The notes: generated from the letters alone by a model not told the origin. 60,000 bases of DNA from Hydractinia symbiolongicarpus (GCF_029227915.1 NC_079887.1:10604001-10664000), one strand, 5' to 3'; shown: positions 1 to 13,580, counted from the first letter of the stretch. Translations and numbers: made by a program.

Positions 1-238
1 TTTTTGAAAATTTTTTGGAAGGGTTTGTAAATTATATACATTTTTTTTAATCTAAACTGTTTTGCATTTTTAGTCCATGTCATTACTAGTGTCAATCTCT
101 ATGTTTTTAGAAACGGATATTTATCACCAAAATATTCATCACAGGGTTCTAACACTTCTTCCAATAATAAAAATTTAGGAGATTTGTAAAATTTTAGGGA
201 CACATGGTTTAAACAGAACATGCTTTTAAAAGACATCC

Positions 239-530
239 TGCTATTATTATTGTTATTATTATTATTATTACTATTCCAAATATTTATACAGCATATAACC
301 ACTTCAGTGTTGGAAACACTGTTATCAATGTGGGTCCTGTGTACGAGATGTCCCTGTGTTCGGGATACATTAAGTAAACACCGGCAGTACCTACCCAATT
401 TCCCTCACAAGGCATGGGTTGACCCGTAGCTGTGGTAAAGGCACTTGATAAACATGCCCGAGCTGAGGACAGAACCACGGACCTTGTGAGTACGAAGCGA
501 ACTCCATAACCACAAGGCCACGCGCCACTT
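239..530 (-). mobile_element. tRNA-derived SINE with (TAA)n tail
   Basis: Read on the minus strand, the element starts near 530 with a tRNA-like head: an A-box-like stretch GTGGCCTTGTGGTTATGG followed by a B-box-like GGTTCTGTCC about 35 bases later. It runs about 290 bp and ends in an AT-rich microsatellite (TAA/CAA repeats, 239-272). A pol III-type split promoter in the head plus a short-repeat 3' tail is the standard layout of a tRNA-derived SINE. No clear target-site duplication was seen. The B box deviates from consensus, so this copy is probably old. Confidence 0.65.
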
Positions 531-657
531 ACGCTTAAACGAATTTAACATTTAAAAAACCTGGCCAATCCTCTTCGAAAACTCATTGTAGCATTCTAAA
601 TATATGTCTTAATTTAAAATTTCAGAACGTAAATGTACAATACCATAATCCGGAACC

Positions 658-2264
658 CAGGGGCGGATCTAGCGCTGGCACTGCACTTTTCGAGAATAAG
701 GTGCAATTGCAATTTAAAGTCCTTTCTGAAAATCGTAATACCCCTAACTTATGAATATATTTTTAAACTCTAGTGCAAAAGCAATTTTAAACATAATCGT
801 GACATTAGTACATGTGGACACACCGCCAATATTACAGCAACAGTTCCTTGAGCACAACAGAACCCGCGTCACGTTTCAGAATACTAGGAACTACTTTTCG
901 GATGACTGCAAGATGTGATTTGGAAACAGTCATCTCTCGGCGATGTCGTTTTTACAGACATGTGAGCTATTTCTCCAAAGTGGTACCAAAGTTACCAAAA
1001 TGTCAAGCAAAAAAATTATAACGAAACTTTCTAGGTGCCCAAACTTTATTTGCTTTTCATAATTTTAGAGTAGTTGTGCATTTTGTTGATGTTAGTTTGT
1101 TATTAGTATCATATACTAAGAACTAAACAGTTATGTCTAGTATATATACAGTTCGAGAAGAACGGGAATAAGTGGAAACAAAAAACATGCGTTGTACAGA
1201 CCATCAACAGTAACAGACTCATGTGTTAAATGTTCAACACTGGATGTTATGTAAGAGATGTAATTTGTTGTCATTACACATTGTGTTTATGCATATCTCA
1301 AGACATGGTACATGAAGTAACTGAAGGCTGCTTTTGTTGAATATTTGTAAAGTGTTGCAGAGATATGCTATTCGGTCACAAGTCGACATTAGAAATGTCA
1401 TAAACTTGTCACGTATTTTTTGTGTATTTCTTTGTTCTGTCAAACATAAGTCTTATTTTTGTTCCCAAGTACCAATTCCCATAAGCACTTTTGAAAGAAA
1501 AAAAATGAATTTTAAGGATAACTTGTCATGCAGGGAGCGAAAGTACTTGGTATGTGAGTGCCACAAGAAAACACACATTGAGACATAGGAATTTTTTAAA
1601 CATTTTAAGAAAGCCATTTGCCATTTAAATAACCAAAGTTTATCTTGTTTTTATATGATTATTATAGCATGATTCCTAAAAAAATAACATATAATAGGTT
1701 TTATTTTTGGTTATTGATTAAATTTTTTGAAAGTTTTATGTCCATTTTTATACAGTTGCCCCTTAAGTTATAAATTTATGTACATATTTATACACTATAG
1801 AATGAAAACATATTATTTTTGCCCAAAAATAGTAAAATAAATTATGGTGTCTTTTTACCCATATTTGTTTTTTAAATAAATATCCGCATCAAAACTCTAT
1901 GGAATTACATTTGCAACTGTAAGTATATTACAAAAAACTTCAAAATTTCAAAGACCATTTTTCTTTTACCATCAACATTAAATAACAACAACTTGTTGTT
2001 ATTTTCTCATAATTTATTTTTTATTATTCAGCTAGTTATATACACTAAGTTCAAAGTGTAATACATTGATTTTACCATTATTAATGCCTTATATCATTAT
2101 ATCAAATTCAATATTTTTAACAATCTAGCAGTTGGAATTGATTTATGTTTTTCAAGGGAGCTGTAACGCCCCAGACCGCCATTATTATACAGCTACACCC
2201 TTGGGCGGTGACTACGTTACTGCAATTTAGCACCACTTGATTGAAAACCTAGATCCTGCCCCTA
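658..2264. mobile_element. possible DNA transposon remnant with hAT-like ends
   Basis: Left end CAGGGGCGGATCTAG (658-672) is matched in inverted orientation near 2248-2263 (CTAGATCCTGCCCCT, with one extra base). CAGGGGCGG-type termini are common in animal hAT elements. Between the ends the DNA is AT-rich with no transposase-like reading frame, so this would be a non-autonomous or decayed copy. No 8-bp target duplication is visible, so the two ends could be unrelated. Confidence 0.4.
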
Positions 2265-2329
2265 AGACCGGCAACATTTTATCCAACATTAAAAGATAGA
2301 GAAATATTAGTTTGTGTGGTGCAAATTAC

Positions 2330-5300
2330 CTGCGCTCCAATTCCAATTCGTCCCTCATTTAAACACTCAATAGCGTATTTATAACCTTGTCCAACTTCAC
2401 CCAGTACGCTGCTTGCAGGTATCTAGAAAAATCAAATGCTGAAAAAACTACACACAAAAAAAGAACAGAATATTTAACAGTGCCAAAATTTATTTTAGGT
2501 GTTTTCTATGAGTTATCATTTTCTATCCTATTTCTTGCAATTTCCAAGTGGTTTAGAGTACATTTTATCTCCATAACTTTAAAGAAGTTTCCAGTAGTAG
2601 TGACCACTATGTGTGAAAAATTTTTACTGTAGAAGAACAAAGCAGTGTATATATTAATGGTCGTTTTGTTGTTTTTTAACAAACGAAGTACGCTTACCCT
2701 GACATCTACCAAATCAACTGGACACGTTGAAGATGCTCTTATGCCCAACTGAAATATAAATAGGGTTTTAGTCAATGTTTAGCAAAAGGACAACATTTTT
2801 GTGAGATTTTTGGAAGGAATAAAATTTGGTGGAAATTAAATTTGGTAAATGACAAAAAATATTACATTTTGTAGAGAATAAATACTTCCGACAGGAATTT
2901 AATTTAGTGGACTTCTGTCAATACCGCAAAATCTAGCAAAATTTCGCAAAATATCGCAAAATTTCGCAAAATTCTTTCCTTATGGCACTTTTAAGTTTAT
3001 TGTATTGCTAATTGAAAAATGTGATTGTGTAAATTATTGCATACAACGATTTCGGCTGTCTGGGACAAAAAATCGGAACTTTGCATAAAGAACAGCTCAG
3101 TTCTACTGGCAAAAATTAAATATTCGTGTACTGTACAAACCTTATTTTCTTTGTTGCCAACCGTCAATCCTTCCACATCTTTCGGTATGACAAATAATGT
3201 GATACCCTTGTATGCCTGAACGTTTGAAAATATAAATCATACCGTTAAAAGGAGCATGGTACAAGCTTGTTAGTTGAGGTTTATATGCGAAAAAATATCT
3301 CCAAAGTTAAAATATATGACAGCATGTGATTTATATAGTTATTTTATATATTACAAATAGTAACTTGAAGACAAAATGATCAGTGCAGCATGTTCATCTT
3401 TTTACTTAAACAAATATTAAGCAAATACCTAAATGATACTGATCTTCACATGTGGCTATTTCTGCAGCTCAAAAAACAATCCAATATTGTATGTAATAAT
3501 TGTTTGCAAAAGGTTTTGCAGATAGCAATTTTTACAAATGACGTAAAAAAAAATGTTTCTACTCTGAGATAAAACGACACACCGACACCTTTTTTACAGG
3601 TGTTACCGCAATTGCTTGATTAAGCACCTACTCCCAAATTTTGTGGTATTTTTTACACACACCCATCTCGAAAAAATGCCTATATATTACTAGATCCGAA
3701 GGGGCTACTTAATCAAATATTTTGGAAATCTTGGGAAAAAAAACATTCTTAAAATTATCTACAACATGAAATTCCATGTAAAAAAAAGTTTATGTCTATC
3801 TTATCTTTTTTTGCTATTATTTTATTTAAAGAATATCTAACAAGTGCGCTCATGTTATTTATACCTGTTACATTATATACCCTTGGTTTTTATATTTTAC
3901 CATTATAATTTCCTAATTTCCTAAAAAGAAAGCTTTAACACACACAAAAATGAGATTTTTTTATAAGCGCCCCTCTTTATTTATTTCCCCTATCTCGAAT
4001 ATGGTAAAAAAAATTAATTGGTAATTTGTAAATTTAGCAAAAATCTGCCAAACGAGCAAAATGAATACCCACAAAATTAAAATTTTATACCTTTTTGGGA
4101 TCAGTTTTCAAAAGTTCAGGATTAGCATTTGCAAACACCAGAAATACATCAGCCTGTGCTGAGTTAGTTATCCATAACTTATTTGCGTTAATAATGTAGT
4201 CATCCCCATCCTTTCTTGCTGTGGCTCTCATGTTGAACGCATCACTTCCAGATTCTGCTTCAGATAAACAGAAACTTCCAACCTTAAGGCAAAAAATAAT
4301 AATCTTCTAGAATTATTCCTATATCTTTGATGGAAGGAGATTTAAAATTCTTGATTTCAATTTGCATGTACCCTGTGAAGGGAAATAGTTTAATATGGAA
4401 ATTTATCAAGTCAAGTATGGATGGCATGCCGATATTAAAAATAGTATTTCAGAAAGGACTTAATATAATATCCGTTCCTAGGATGTATCAGAAACAGAAA
4501 CACACTCTTGCAGCTGCCATAACAAGGAAAAAAAGACTCAGGTAATATCAAATAGAATGAAGCTTTTATAGATCAGATATCTAAAAAATCAACTCAGACG
4601 TTAAAAATGTTCAAGAGCTGACATGTCACTTTGGAAAAATTGGAACAACAGCATGCAAAAAAACTTATTACGATACTGAAAAACCATATTACTTCCTTTG
4701 AGAGAGGAACCAGTAATAAAAATGGAGTTATTAAGCGATTGTTGGGTTTCAATAACGTGACAAAACCAATCGTCCACAACAAAGTAATTTTTTTCACACA
4801 AGACTGTCAAAAAAATAATTTGCTCAAATGTCACAATAATGACTTTCTCTAAAATATTAAACATGCACTATCAACTCCACCTATTGCAAGTGATAACAAA
4901 ACTACCCCTCAAAATCATATTACTGAAAAGAATGAAAAACAAATTTCCCGATTTCCCTAATTATGCCAAACTCAATTAAAGAGGTCGATACTAAAAATGA
5001 TTCTTATCCCTAAGTTCCTTAGCAAAAGGTAGAACAAATTACCTAATGTCGTAAATATTTTTATTCGTTAGGTGCCTCAATTCAGAGCTGAAATTTACGG
5101 TCAAACCCTTCATATAGCCGAGCTTCCTAAGAATAGCCCCGTTTTCAAAATAATTATTTTCTTTAAATATAAATAAAATCCAACCAGAATATTATATTGC
5201 TCTAAAAACTTCATTTTTTTCATAATAATTTAATATTCTATCTGAATATCCTTATTTGAAGAACACAAAAACATAAAATTTTGGATGACATCATAATTAT

Positions 5301-7323
5301 TATAATTTATAAAATTAGGAAAGGTGTCTATACGTGAAATTTTCAGTAGCAACTGAGTGAGTGAGTAAGTGAATACTCAGTTGGGGGCACAATGATCTTA
5401 GTAACACGTCTGCAACAACTACTTCTAAATGTATTGTAAATTTGTATACTAATGTTGTAATTTCTAAACTAATTCGCCGTATTTAAAATTCAATGTCCAA
5501 ATGACGAAAATATAGAATATATAAACTACAACAGTGGCAATTATGCAACATTGAATTTATTAGCCACAACAACTTTTACCAATAAAACACCTAAATTAAA
5601 TTGAAATTCATCCAAAATAACAACACATTCTACAAAATTGACAAACGTTTAAAAAAATATTGATCATGATGTGTATGATTCATCTTGTAGTTTTTTAAAG
5701 AAAAAAATTAGAAAAGTTCATCCAAAATATTTAAGTATTGAAAAGTATTGAAGTTTAGTTTGAAAACTATGTCAGTTTTGCTTTTATCGAAAACTAAAAT
5801 AGACAATCCTTTCACCAACACAGAATTTACACTCACAATTAGATAAAGGTTATTCGTAGAGATACAAAGATAAACGGAGGTGGTATTTTAATTTACATAA
5901 AATATACTTTACCCACTTAAAGAAGCTCATACGTATTTCCAACTGATGTTAAAATTTTGTGCATCAAAATTAACTTAGTGAAAAGAAAATATTTTATTGT
6001 TAAATTCTTTTATCCACCATCTCATTGATTTACTTGAAAACATACTTAAACATTATCATACTTAGATATTTTAACTTGCAACCACCTAAGAAAACAATGG
6101 ATACCTTTATGAATATATTTATGATCAAATTGTTTAATTAGTGAACAACATGATAAATAAATTTTGAGAATTCATATGTTAGTGATTTAATTTTAACGAA
6201 TCAGAAATCTCCATTTACGAAATACCAAACTACCAAAACAGGCTTCTCCCATCTTACTCCTTAGATAGGGAGCACAGGGTAATTTTCATGAACTCTTATT
6301 CATTCACAACTCTCTTACTGCCCACTGGTATTATATGTTCTTTCCTACAACCTACACACTGGTATGGATGTTTCACTCAGAGAAATCACTAATTAATAGA
6401 GTTCGTTTAAAATAACTAAAAATTACGTGTGGTTATTACAATGATGAAGATTTTAATACTCTATCACTCTTAAAAAGGAACTTGTGAAATCAAAATCATG
6501 CGTCAACATTTTATTTTATTCACAGCTTTTTTTGCACTTTATTTTAATGATTATGTCAGCAATATTTGTAGAAAACTTTTTAAATTTAATTTTTCAAACA
6601 AGTAGTTTGAGTTTGTAAAAGCGAAAATGTACAAAAAAGGAAAATGAGCACTCTTTTTTTCTCCTCCAAAGGGTTATTGAATTAGAAAGGCCACCTTCAA
6701 AAAATGCATATATCAGAATAATTTATTTAAACAAGGTAAACACAGAAAAAAAAGTAACTACAGTAAGAAAAAACTTACAGTGTTAGTGGCTAATTTTGGC
6801 AAATATTCTTGTTTTTGTTGTTCTGTTCCAAGCTTAATAATTAGAGTATTCACAAGAGTATTTTGAACATCGCAAAACACACTGACAGATGGGTCAATCC
6901 TAGCAAGTTCCTCGATGACAATAATAGCAGACATGAATGATGCACCTGTACCATGGTACTTTTCAGGGATTTCAAGACCCATAAACTATAAAAAAATGGT
7001 GAATTAAGTGAGAAAATATTAGAAAATATGCAGGTTACTTTTAACAGTAATCAAGGTTTTAATTTCTATGTCCTGACTTTTGTTTCAGTTTTCTCAGCAA
7101 ATTGAAAGCTTAAGTACTAGTTACAGAAAATATGCTTTTTGATTAGGACAAGAAAATTGCTGAAAAAACACAACCATACCTATCAATAAAACCTATATTT
7201 CTGCACCTTATTAAATACATACTCCCTGCTCAAAAAGACCATTTATGACATTCTGGTCTAAAAGAGATTCTTCATCCATCTTGCTCACTAAAGGTTTGAC
7301 TTTCTCCAGAGCAAATTTTCTGG
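2330..7323 (-). CDS. ACADSB: short/branched-chain acyl-CoA dehydrogenase (partial, six internal exons)
   Basis: Mitochondrial flavoenzyme that oxidises 2-methylbutyryl-CoA and related short branched acyl-CoAs in isoleucine breakdown, passing electrons to ETF. Exons in transcript order: 7223-7323, 6779-6985, 4091-4282, 3141-3215, 2698-2748, 2330-2422. Each has AG acceptor and GT donor, and the frame is continuous (719 nt, about 239 codons). Landmarks: [17 protein letters not shown] (N-terminal helical domain), [20 protein letters not shown] (acyl-CoA dehydrogenase signature with flavin contacts), [38 protein letters not shown], and [19 protein letters not shown]. Order and spacing follow human ACADSB closely. 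The first exon (transit peptide) was not found and the C-terminal helical domain with the catalytic Glu lies left of the window. The 7223-7323 exon starts in phase 1 (codon split x|CC). Confidence 0.93.
2423..6778 (-). other. ACADSB introns
   Basis: Introns between the six ACADSB exons: 6986-7222, 4283-6778, 3216-4090, 2749-3140 and 2423-2697 (the span given also covers three exons). They are AT-rich. Around 2915-2965 there are several close copies of a short CGCAAAAT-type motif, likely transposon debris. The 2.5 kb intron at 4283-6778 shows no coding or repeat structure that I can support. Confidence 0.6.
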
Positions 7324-8030
7324 CTAAAAATAACAAAACACTGTATAATATACAATCATTTTTTTTTTCTGCCTTATTTACAGAAAACAGAGGCAAGTAG
7401 AACTGCTCGTAAGTGCTGGCAAAAAAATTAATTTGTGAAAAAGAGAAAATAAATAGACATTCCCTTTAGATAGGTATTCTTAAACCAATTGTTCATATAC
7501 CTTTTGAAATTAGTCAACCAAAAACAAAAACAAAAAATAATTAAACCATCTAAATTTTTTTCTACAAAGATAAGTATAACTGCATAAAAATGTACCAAAC
7601 AAATAATCAAAACAAACATTGCAGGGGGCTAATATTTTTGTTTATCAGTACCATAATATATGCATGTTGAAGTGATAAAGTTCTGTTGTAGACTGCTTAG
7701 ACTCAAAAACATTAGCCCATCTTAAAAATGCTTCTAAGTAAGAGAAAGAGCAAACTTTTCAAGATATATTAGATTAGGAAAATTAAAAAAGACGAAAAAG
7801 TTTTTTTTTATCTGACGAAGAGGGAAAAAAATCTGTCAACAAACCAATAATTAATGGGGAATGACCTGACTGATTAAAATCCAACCTGTTTGTGTGTCTT
7901 CCCCATGTCACTTTTCTAGGCCTTACTACAGTGCAGAAATTACATTACAGCTTTTTTAAGCATTATCAAAGCTCAGTTCATATTTTTTCTTATAACCACC
8001 CAACAAAGAAAACAACAATAATAATCTGTA

Positions 8031-8053
8031 GGTCTTTAATATTATTAAAGACC
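8031..8053. repeat. 23-bp near-perfect palindrome
   Basis: GGTCTTTAATA and its reverse complement TATTAAAGACC flank a single central base. It may be a small foldback or a relic of a transposon end. No function is inferred. Confidence 0.6.
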
Positions 8054-8089
8054 AATAAAGTCAAAGACCACTAACTCACTTTTTTGTCA

Positions 8090-8160
8090 GACATTGGGTT
8101 GTGAGAAGGTTAAGAGTATGCCCCACCCAACCAATGCTAGCATGGAAAACAGATGTTGAG
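8090..8160 (+). mobile_element. LINE 3'-end fragment
   Basis: Contains CCAACCAATGCTAGCATGG followed by AAAACAGATGTTGAGATG. This matches, in opposite orientation, the 3' end of the LINE remnants at 48250-49010 and 12777-12899 (CCAACCCATGCTAGCATGG and an ACGGACGTTA-like continuation). Only the tail is preserved. Confidence 0.5.
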
Positions 8161-10535
8161 ATGTTGTTACATGACCAGATATTATACCTTACAACAATAA
8201 CAAAACATTTTGCCTGGAAAACTATGAATGAGTCACAACTTAAGTATCAATAAATCAAAAACCAAATTTATTATGCAGATACTTAGGGGAAAAGTATACG
8301 GACAGTGTGGTTTTAGTAAAAACAGTGTTAAAAAAAATAAAATTGAACACAAATCTTTTTCTAATACAAACAGGAATTTACTGCTTGCTTTGAGAACAAG
8401 AGATATACAAGTACATAAATTGAGGAAAGGAAAAATAGAAAATAAATAATTGAACATTATTTCTGTTTTTTAAGGATAAAAAAAAATGATTTACGATGCT
8501 TTTTGTTTACAACTGTTCTAATTTAATGCACAAAAAGTAATTTTAAAAATTTGAAAATATCAGATTGTCTAACAGGGGCCCTACTTTTGAAAGTTGACCT
8601 ACTTGATTCTTGAAACATCCTTTCTTGGTCTGACAGCATGGTAAGCGGTGGTCTTGTTGCAGATTTCCATCTCCTTGCGACACAATTTTGCAGGTTATTC
8701 TTAATGTGTTGACAAACCCTCCCCTAAAAGACAAGATAAAAAAAAATCTAGTAAAATTCATATTTATACTTCAGATATAGGATAAAACGTATCCCTATAA
8801 GCTTTTTATTATTTGTCCTATGGTTGTTTGTGGTGTTCTGAAATCTTCTTTATTACTGAAATTATAAGATTGTTTCTTCTCGGTTATGATAAAATATTTT
8901 TTGTCTCCTATTATGTGCTAGATATTTTCATATGATCTGAACATAACAAAAATCAAAAATTGCGTAATGGGCACCAGACAATCACATATATATATATACG
9001 TGATTTCTAGGAATATTAAAATTAAATCAAAACAATGTAGGGGCAGGGGCCTACCATTAGAGAAGCGAAGCCTTGAGAGCAGGGTTCGAATTAGCAGGTC
9101 GCAATTCGCAATTTTCAAATCGAATATATACCATGTTTGCAAATCATTTTACAAAGAAAATGTTAAATTTGTGAATCCTACTTTTTCATTAATTGTTTGT
9201 ATATACTACCTATTTTAACAAAAATTTCACAATACTGCAACAAAAATAACCATGAAAACGATACCAATTGCAAGTGGCCTACAGCAGTTTCTCTACAATG
9301 CAGAGATGCCAACCCAACTGATTTTCTTTGCGGGTGTAATTCTTAGAATTCTTGTTCGCACCAAAGGGGAAAATTACAAATTTGATACTTCTAGATTGGT
9401 GGAAAATACGTTTCCCAGGTGTATTTCTGAAAATCTTGCTGTCACACATTTTGTGAAATTGATAAGTCTTCAATCCATCGATGCAAGGTCAATACTAAGG
9501 AAGCGAAGCTGGTTTGACAATCTGCGCAAGAAGACGGGCGAGAACAAAAACACTCACACTTCAACCCTTTTTACCGCACGTGGGTTTCATTTTTAAAATT
9601 GTTTGAATAACACTTGCAGCATAAAGAAAATCCATTAAATTCGGACCTACTATGGTTTCCAAATGTTTTGTAAAATAAAGAAATTATCTACAAATAAATC
9701 GATGATAAAATGTCTGTTCCGCCTGTAAGTGCAGTTTTGCGGACTTGCTTCATCCGTGCTCTTTCGGCGTTCACCTTCGCATTAGTTAAGAACCACAGGG
9801 CTGGACTTCTTGTATAAGACCTGGTTATCAACGACGAAGAGGCCAGGTAATATAGATTTATGTCTACGTAGTTCTTTTAACTAGAGTCGGTGAATTAGCT
9901 AGGATGGTCAGGTTGGTTATGAATAGGCTTGCTCGTGGATTAAAAGGATCAGGACTATGCAATAACTCTGAGAGTAAAATTTTTCGACCAAGACGGAAAT
10001 CTGTTAGACATTTTGTCCTAAGAAATGTGGGGAAAATTTTGTTTGACGAGTCTTCAAAAATTATTTCAAGGGCTGCCATCGCACGCTACAAAATGGATTT
10101 TATAGGTTGGTTTTGAAAACTCTATTTTTCAGGTGTGCGATTAATCACACGCCTTTCCTGAAAATGACTGATATTTAAAGGGTAAGTAAGAAAGGGTAAG
10201 TACGTTTCACTCTCTTCGTCGGCAAATTATTGCCGAGGAATTGCCGCTGCAAACGACTATGTCGTCGGCAATTTATTGCCGACAGGTTTTTGGGCTAATT
10301 TCGAGGGCTGCACACCCTCGCAAGTTTTTGGGGACCAGCTTTTTTGCGTGTGGAAAAGCTAAGGGTGACCTAATACAATTTTTCTTTTTTATTATAATAT
10401 AAATTAGTAGGAAAATCTTGGCTAAGGGGATAGAATAAACAAATATTGAACTAGAAACTCAATATCAAACCGTATATACATGAAATATTATTTCCAAGTA
10501 TAGAAATATAAACATTGTTCATGTACTTTTTGATG

Positions 10536-10663
10536 GATATTGCAACTTATATTGATATGCAGCACTTTTTGCAGCTGTGAGAACATTGTTAGGAATCACA
10601 AATCGCTGTACAGCCTGTGATTCCATAGCTAGTTTCACTGTGACAATACTCCCAAGAGTTTCT
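10536..10663 (-). other. possible orphan exon or gene fragment
   Basis: On the minus strand an open stretch of about 43 codons contains GSIVTVKLAMESQAVQRFVI and then PNNVLTAAKSAAYQYKLQYP, ending at a TGA. The composition is more protein-like than neighbouring noise, and an AG lies just upstream. A donor-like GTACAT sits at the end. I do not recognise the family. A second frame is also partly open, so this could be a decayed transposon protein or chance. Confidence 0.25.
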
Positions 10664-12050
10664 TAAGGATCCAACTTAAGCCTGAAACACGTTTTGTTCT
10701 TTCCTACGATTAAAATACTCTCTCTTCTTCAGCGTTCGAGTGTGGTATTGTAAGAATAAGCCTCACAATTTTAATCAGTTCAAGAAAATCGAAGGGTTCC
10801 TTCGGCCACATCCTTTAAACTACCCACATAAAATTTGAGATAGAGCTAGAAAATAAATTCGAGAAAGGTGAATTTTCTATAATTAAAACTTAAGAATTAA
10901 AATTTGAACACTATTTCGAAAAAACAAACACATTTCTTTTATATATATTTAATGATAATAGAAACCATGCTATTTCGAGTTACAGCGAAAAAGACGAAAC
11001 ATTTATTACCTTTGTTTTAAACAAAGTTTATTGAATATTAATTTGTTCACGAATAGCCGCTATTGAAATATTTTGTAATCTGTTTTCAATTTTGCGGGCG
11101 CAATGAAAGTATTATTCTATTCAAAACAGTTTAAAACTTCCTCAAAGTCACAAAGCAACTAAGTAATGAAATATATTCCTGCGTTATAAATGAGTTTAGA
11201 CTTTCTAATCGTAACTTCAACCAAATATTATTGTGAATGCAGGTGAAATTGCTGGATACGGGTGATTCTATCTATAACTTTTCAGTCGGGGGTGATGATA
11301 TTGTGATTGCGGGTGTCACCCACTCGATGCGGGTGGGTTCACATATCTGACAATGAGCATTCGATCTCAAACTGGTTATTGAATATATATATATACTTTC
11401 TATTATGTTTTAGATTTTGCCTTCAGGTCCCCCCTTTAAAAAAATATTGCACAGGGTAGTTTTATGTTGTTGGCATTATCGTTGTCATATAAAAACATAA
11501 AGAAATCAAACTCAAAACAATGTTTATCCATTATGTTGTAATGTTCAAAACTTTGTTTGATTCATTAAATTCAAAGACGCTGTATTGTAGGCCAGGTATG
11601 ATGTGTCATGTGTATTGTACGCTGTTTTTGTTGTCCTTGTTGTTAATATGATAGAATTAGAAAAAGAACTCTCAAATTCTTAAATTAAAAAAAAATTGTT
11701 TATTCATGGATAAACAGATAAAAAAAGAAGCAAAAAAAAAAAGGTTAAAAATTATGTATGGAAAACTTAAAAAATCTCTTTGTACACGTAATAGTTTTTT
11801 TGCAGTGTGCATAGCTACCATTTCCACTTGATAGATTCATGATTTTTTATAACAACTTACAGGCGGCAGAATGGCTCTGCACCTGTATATACCTCTACTA
11901 TAAAAAGAAACCCCGAGATTAGTAATCCGCTAAGGCGGATGTCACAAATATCTTGTGTTAGAGTCACTTGAGCAACAAAAATAGAGTTGGTCTTCGAATG
12001 ATAATTTAAAAATCGCTTTTACTAAAAGTAGGAACCAGCAATAACCAGCA

Positions 12051-12175
12051 GTATTTTGAAGTAAACACCAGAGAACCACCTGTATTTTGAAGTAACCACC
12101 AGAGAACCACCTGTATTTTGAAGAAACCAATGGAGAACCAGCAGTTTTTTTAAGTTATCACAAGAGAACCAGCAG
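12051..12175. repeat. 31-bp tandem repeat, about four copies
   Basis: GTATTTTGAAGTAACCACCA followed by GAGAACCACCT repeats with starts at 12051, 12082 and 12113, then degenerates. The exact 31-bp spacing of the first three starts is read directly. Confidence 0.8.
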
Positions 12176-12776
12176 TTATTATTAATTTACTCCAGATAAG
12201 GCAGCAGCAACAACGGCGCAAAGGTGTTGTGATTTTTATGCACAACACTTCATTACCTTAAAACTACCAAATATGATAAATAAAAGGGCACCTAGTTTTT
12301 TTTGATACGTTATGCTCTTTACGCATTTATGCATGTGGGCATTTAATCCATTTATTGGACTTAATATTAAAAAAATTCGCAAAAATAATCAACTTAGAGT
12401 GGGTTCGCCCATATATGGCCAGTGTTTACATCTACCTCCCAAACTTGTTAACAGCTATGATAAACAACTATTGTCTGGTCCTGATAAGTATAGGTATGTT
12501 TGTGCACCATTATGGCCATTTGTTACATACACAGCACAAACAGACCCTGGGTAAACAGAGAAAACAACAACTTAGCCAAAATCGCCCATTCGCGGCCACT
12601 TCGACCTAACCCGGCCACCAATTAATTTTCTTAATAGGCACTCAAATCTGGTCATTTTAGTATAATCTGCAACAAAGGGAGTTAAACATTCTTGTATGCC
12701 AACTGATAACACTCCCAAATTGCTTCACATTCATTTCCAGTCCCCTAAACCATGTAGCTCAGTTTGTGACCAACCG

Positions 12777-12899
12777 TCCGTTTTCCATGGTAGCATGGGT
12801 TGGACGGGGTATATTAATGACCCTCTTCCAATCTGATCTAGACTGTGTTAGATCTAAACTCAACTGCCGCTGTATCAAGTCTGTCCTTATAACCTCCTG
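12777..12899 (-). mobile_element. LINE 3' fragment
   Basis: About 120 bp, from CCATGGTAGCATGGGTTGGA through AACCTCCTGATT, is nearly identical to 48280-48390 at the 3' end of the LINE at 48250-49010. It is in the same orientation and is 5'-truncated, as expected of a short LINE insertion. Confidence 0.75.
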
Positions 12900-13220
12900 A
12901 TTAAAGATAGGAAAAGGAACAATGTCTAAGCAAACAATAACAACAGGTAATTTACACAGAGTTGATTGAATTTTACCTATTCACAACGTTTTATAAAAGT
13001 TCCAAGAATTTTCAAAAAAATATTTTGTCAGCCATTTTTAATGTGCCCAGTCAGCGACAAGCTTCGAACCAACATTTCTTAACAAATTAAGTGATCGAAT
13101 TGATGAACTTTGGTTCTTTTCGAAGGTAAAAGATTCTTAAGTGTTTCAAACAAGGAGTTAACATAACATTGTAATAAATAAATGAAGTTAAACATAATTT
13201 ATATCTCTGGCCATAATTAG

Positions 13221-13580
13221 GCGATGGTCGTATAGGGACCTTCGAAAAAAAAATTTGGGCTCCCTTAGCGTGATATCGCTGCTAAGGGGAGAGGGGGTCT
13301 GGAGTTTAAAGAAAAAATCCGCTAAGAATTGAGAAATTTCAAAAATTTGTTTGTGGCCTGAAAATTCTTCGTCGCTAGCGAGCATAATTCGTCTTGTCAT
13401 CAATTCCGATAACTTTTATCTACAAAACACGCCCCTGAGCCTTCCAAGATTTATCAGAAGGTGTGTATTTCACAGACGGAAATCCGCTAAAAGAGAGGGG
13501 GAGGGGTCCGAATCTTAGCGACGATATCCCGCTAACAGGGCCAGAAAAGAATTTTCGAAGGCCCCATATGGGCGAACCCA
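13221..13580. mobile_element. foldback/MITE, about 360 bp
   Basis: Left arm (13221-13330: GACCTTCGAAAA, TTAGCGTGATATCGCTGCTAA, AGAGGGGGTCTGG, ATCCGCTAA) and right arm (13480-13580) are imperfect inverted copies over roughly 100 bp each. No coding capacity. Typical of a non-autonomous DNA element. Confidence 0.6.

Larger units (their letters stand above)
7324..12050. other. mostly featureless intergenic or 5' intron region
   Basis: No gene can be supported. It may contain the missing ACADSB first exon. The short reading frames at 9252-9596 and 9864-10116 resemble no known family. GC content rises around 9.7-10.35 kb, where small inverted repeats occur, for example GTCGGCAAT...ATTGCCGAC at about 10264-10283. 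A near-perfect palindrome (8031-8053), a LINE 3'-end fragment (8090-8160) and a possible orphan exon (10536-10663) are listed separately. Confidence 0.5.

Noticed and set aside
8543-8761. Minus-strand reading frame as an ACADSB upstream exon
   Set aside because: The sequence does not resemble the family N-terminus and has no donor of the required phase.
9040-9110. GGGTTCGAATTAGCAGG resembling a tRNA B box
   Set aside because: No A box or cloverleaf arms could be aligned around it.
9252-9596. 114-codon plus-strand reading frame
   Set aside because: No family resemblance or splice context. Its other strand carries words typical of transposon debris.
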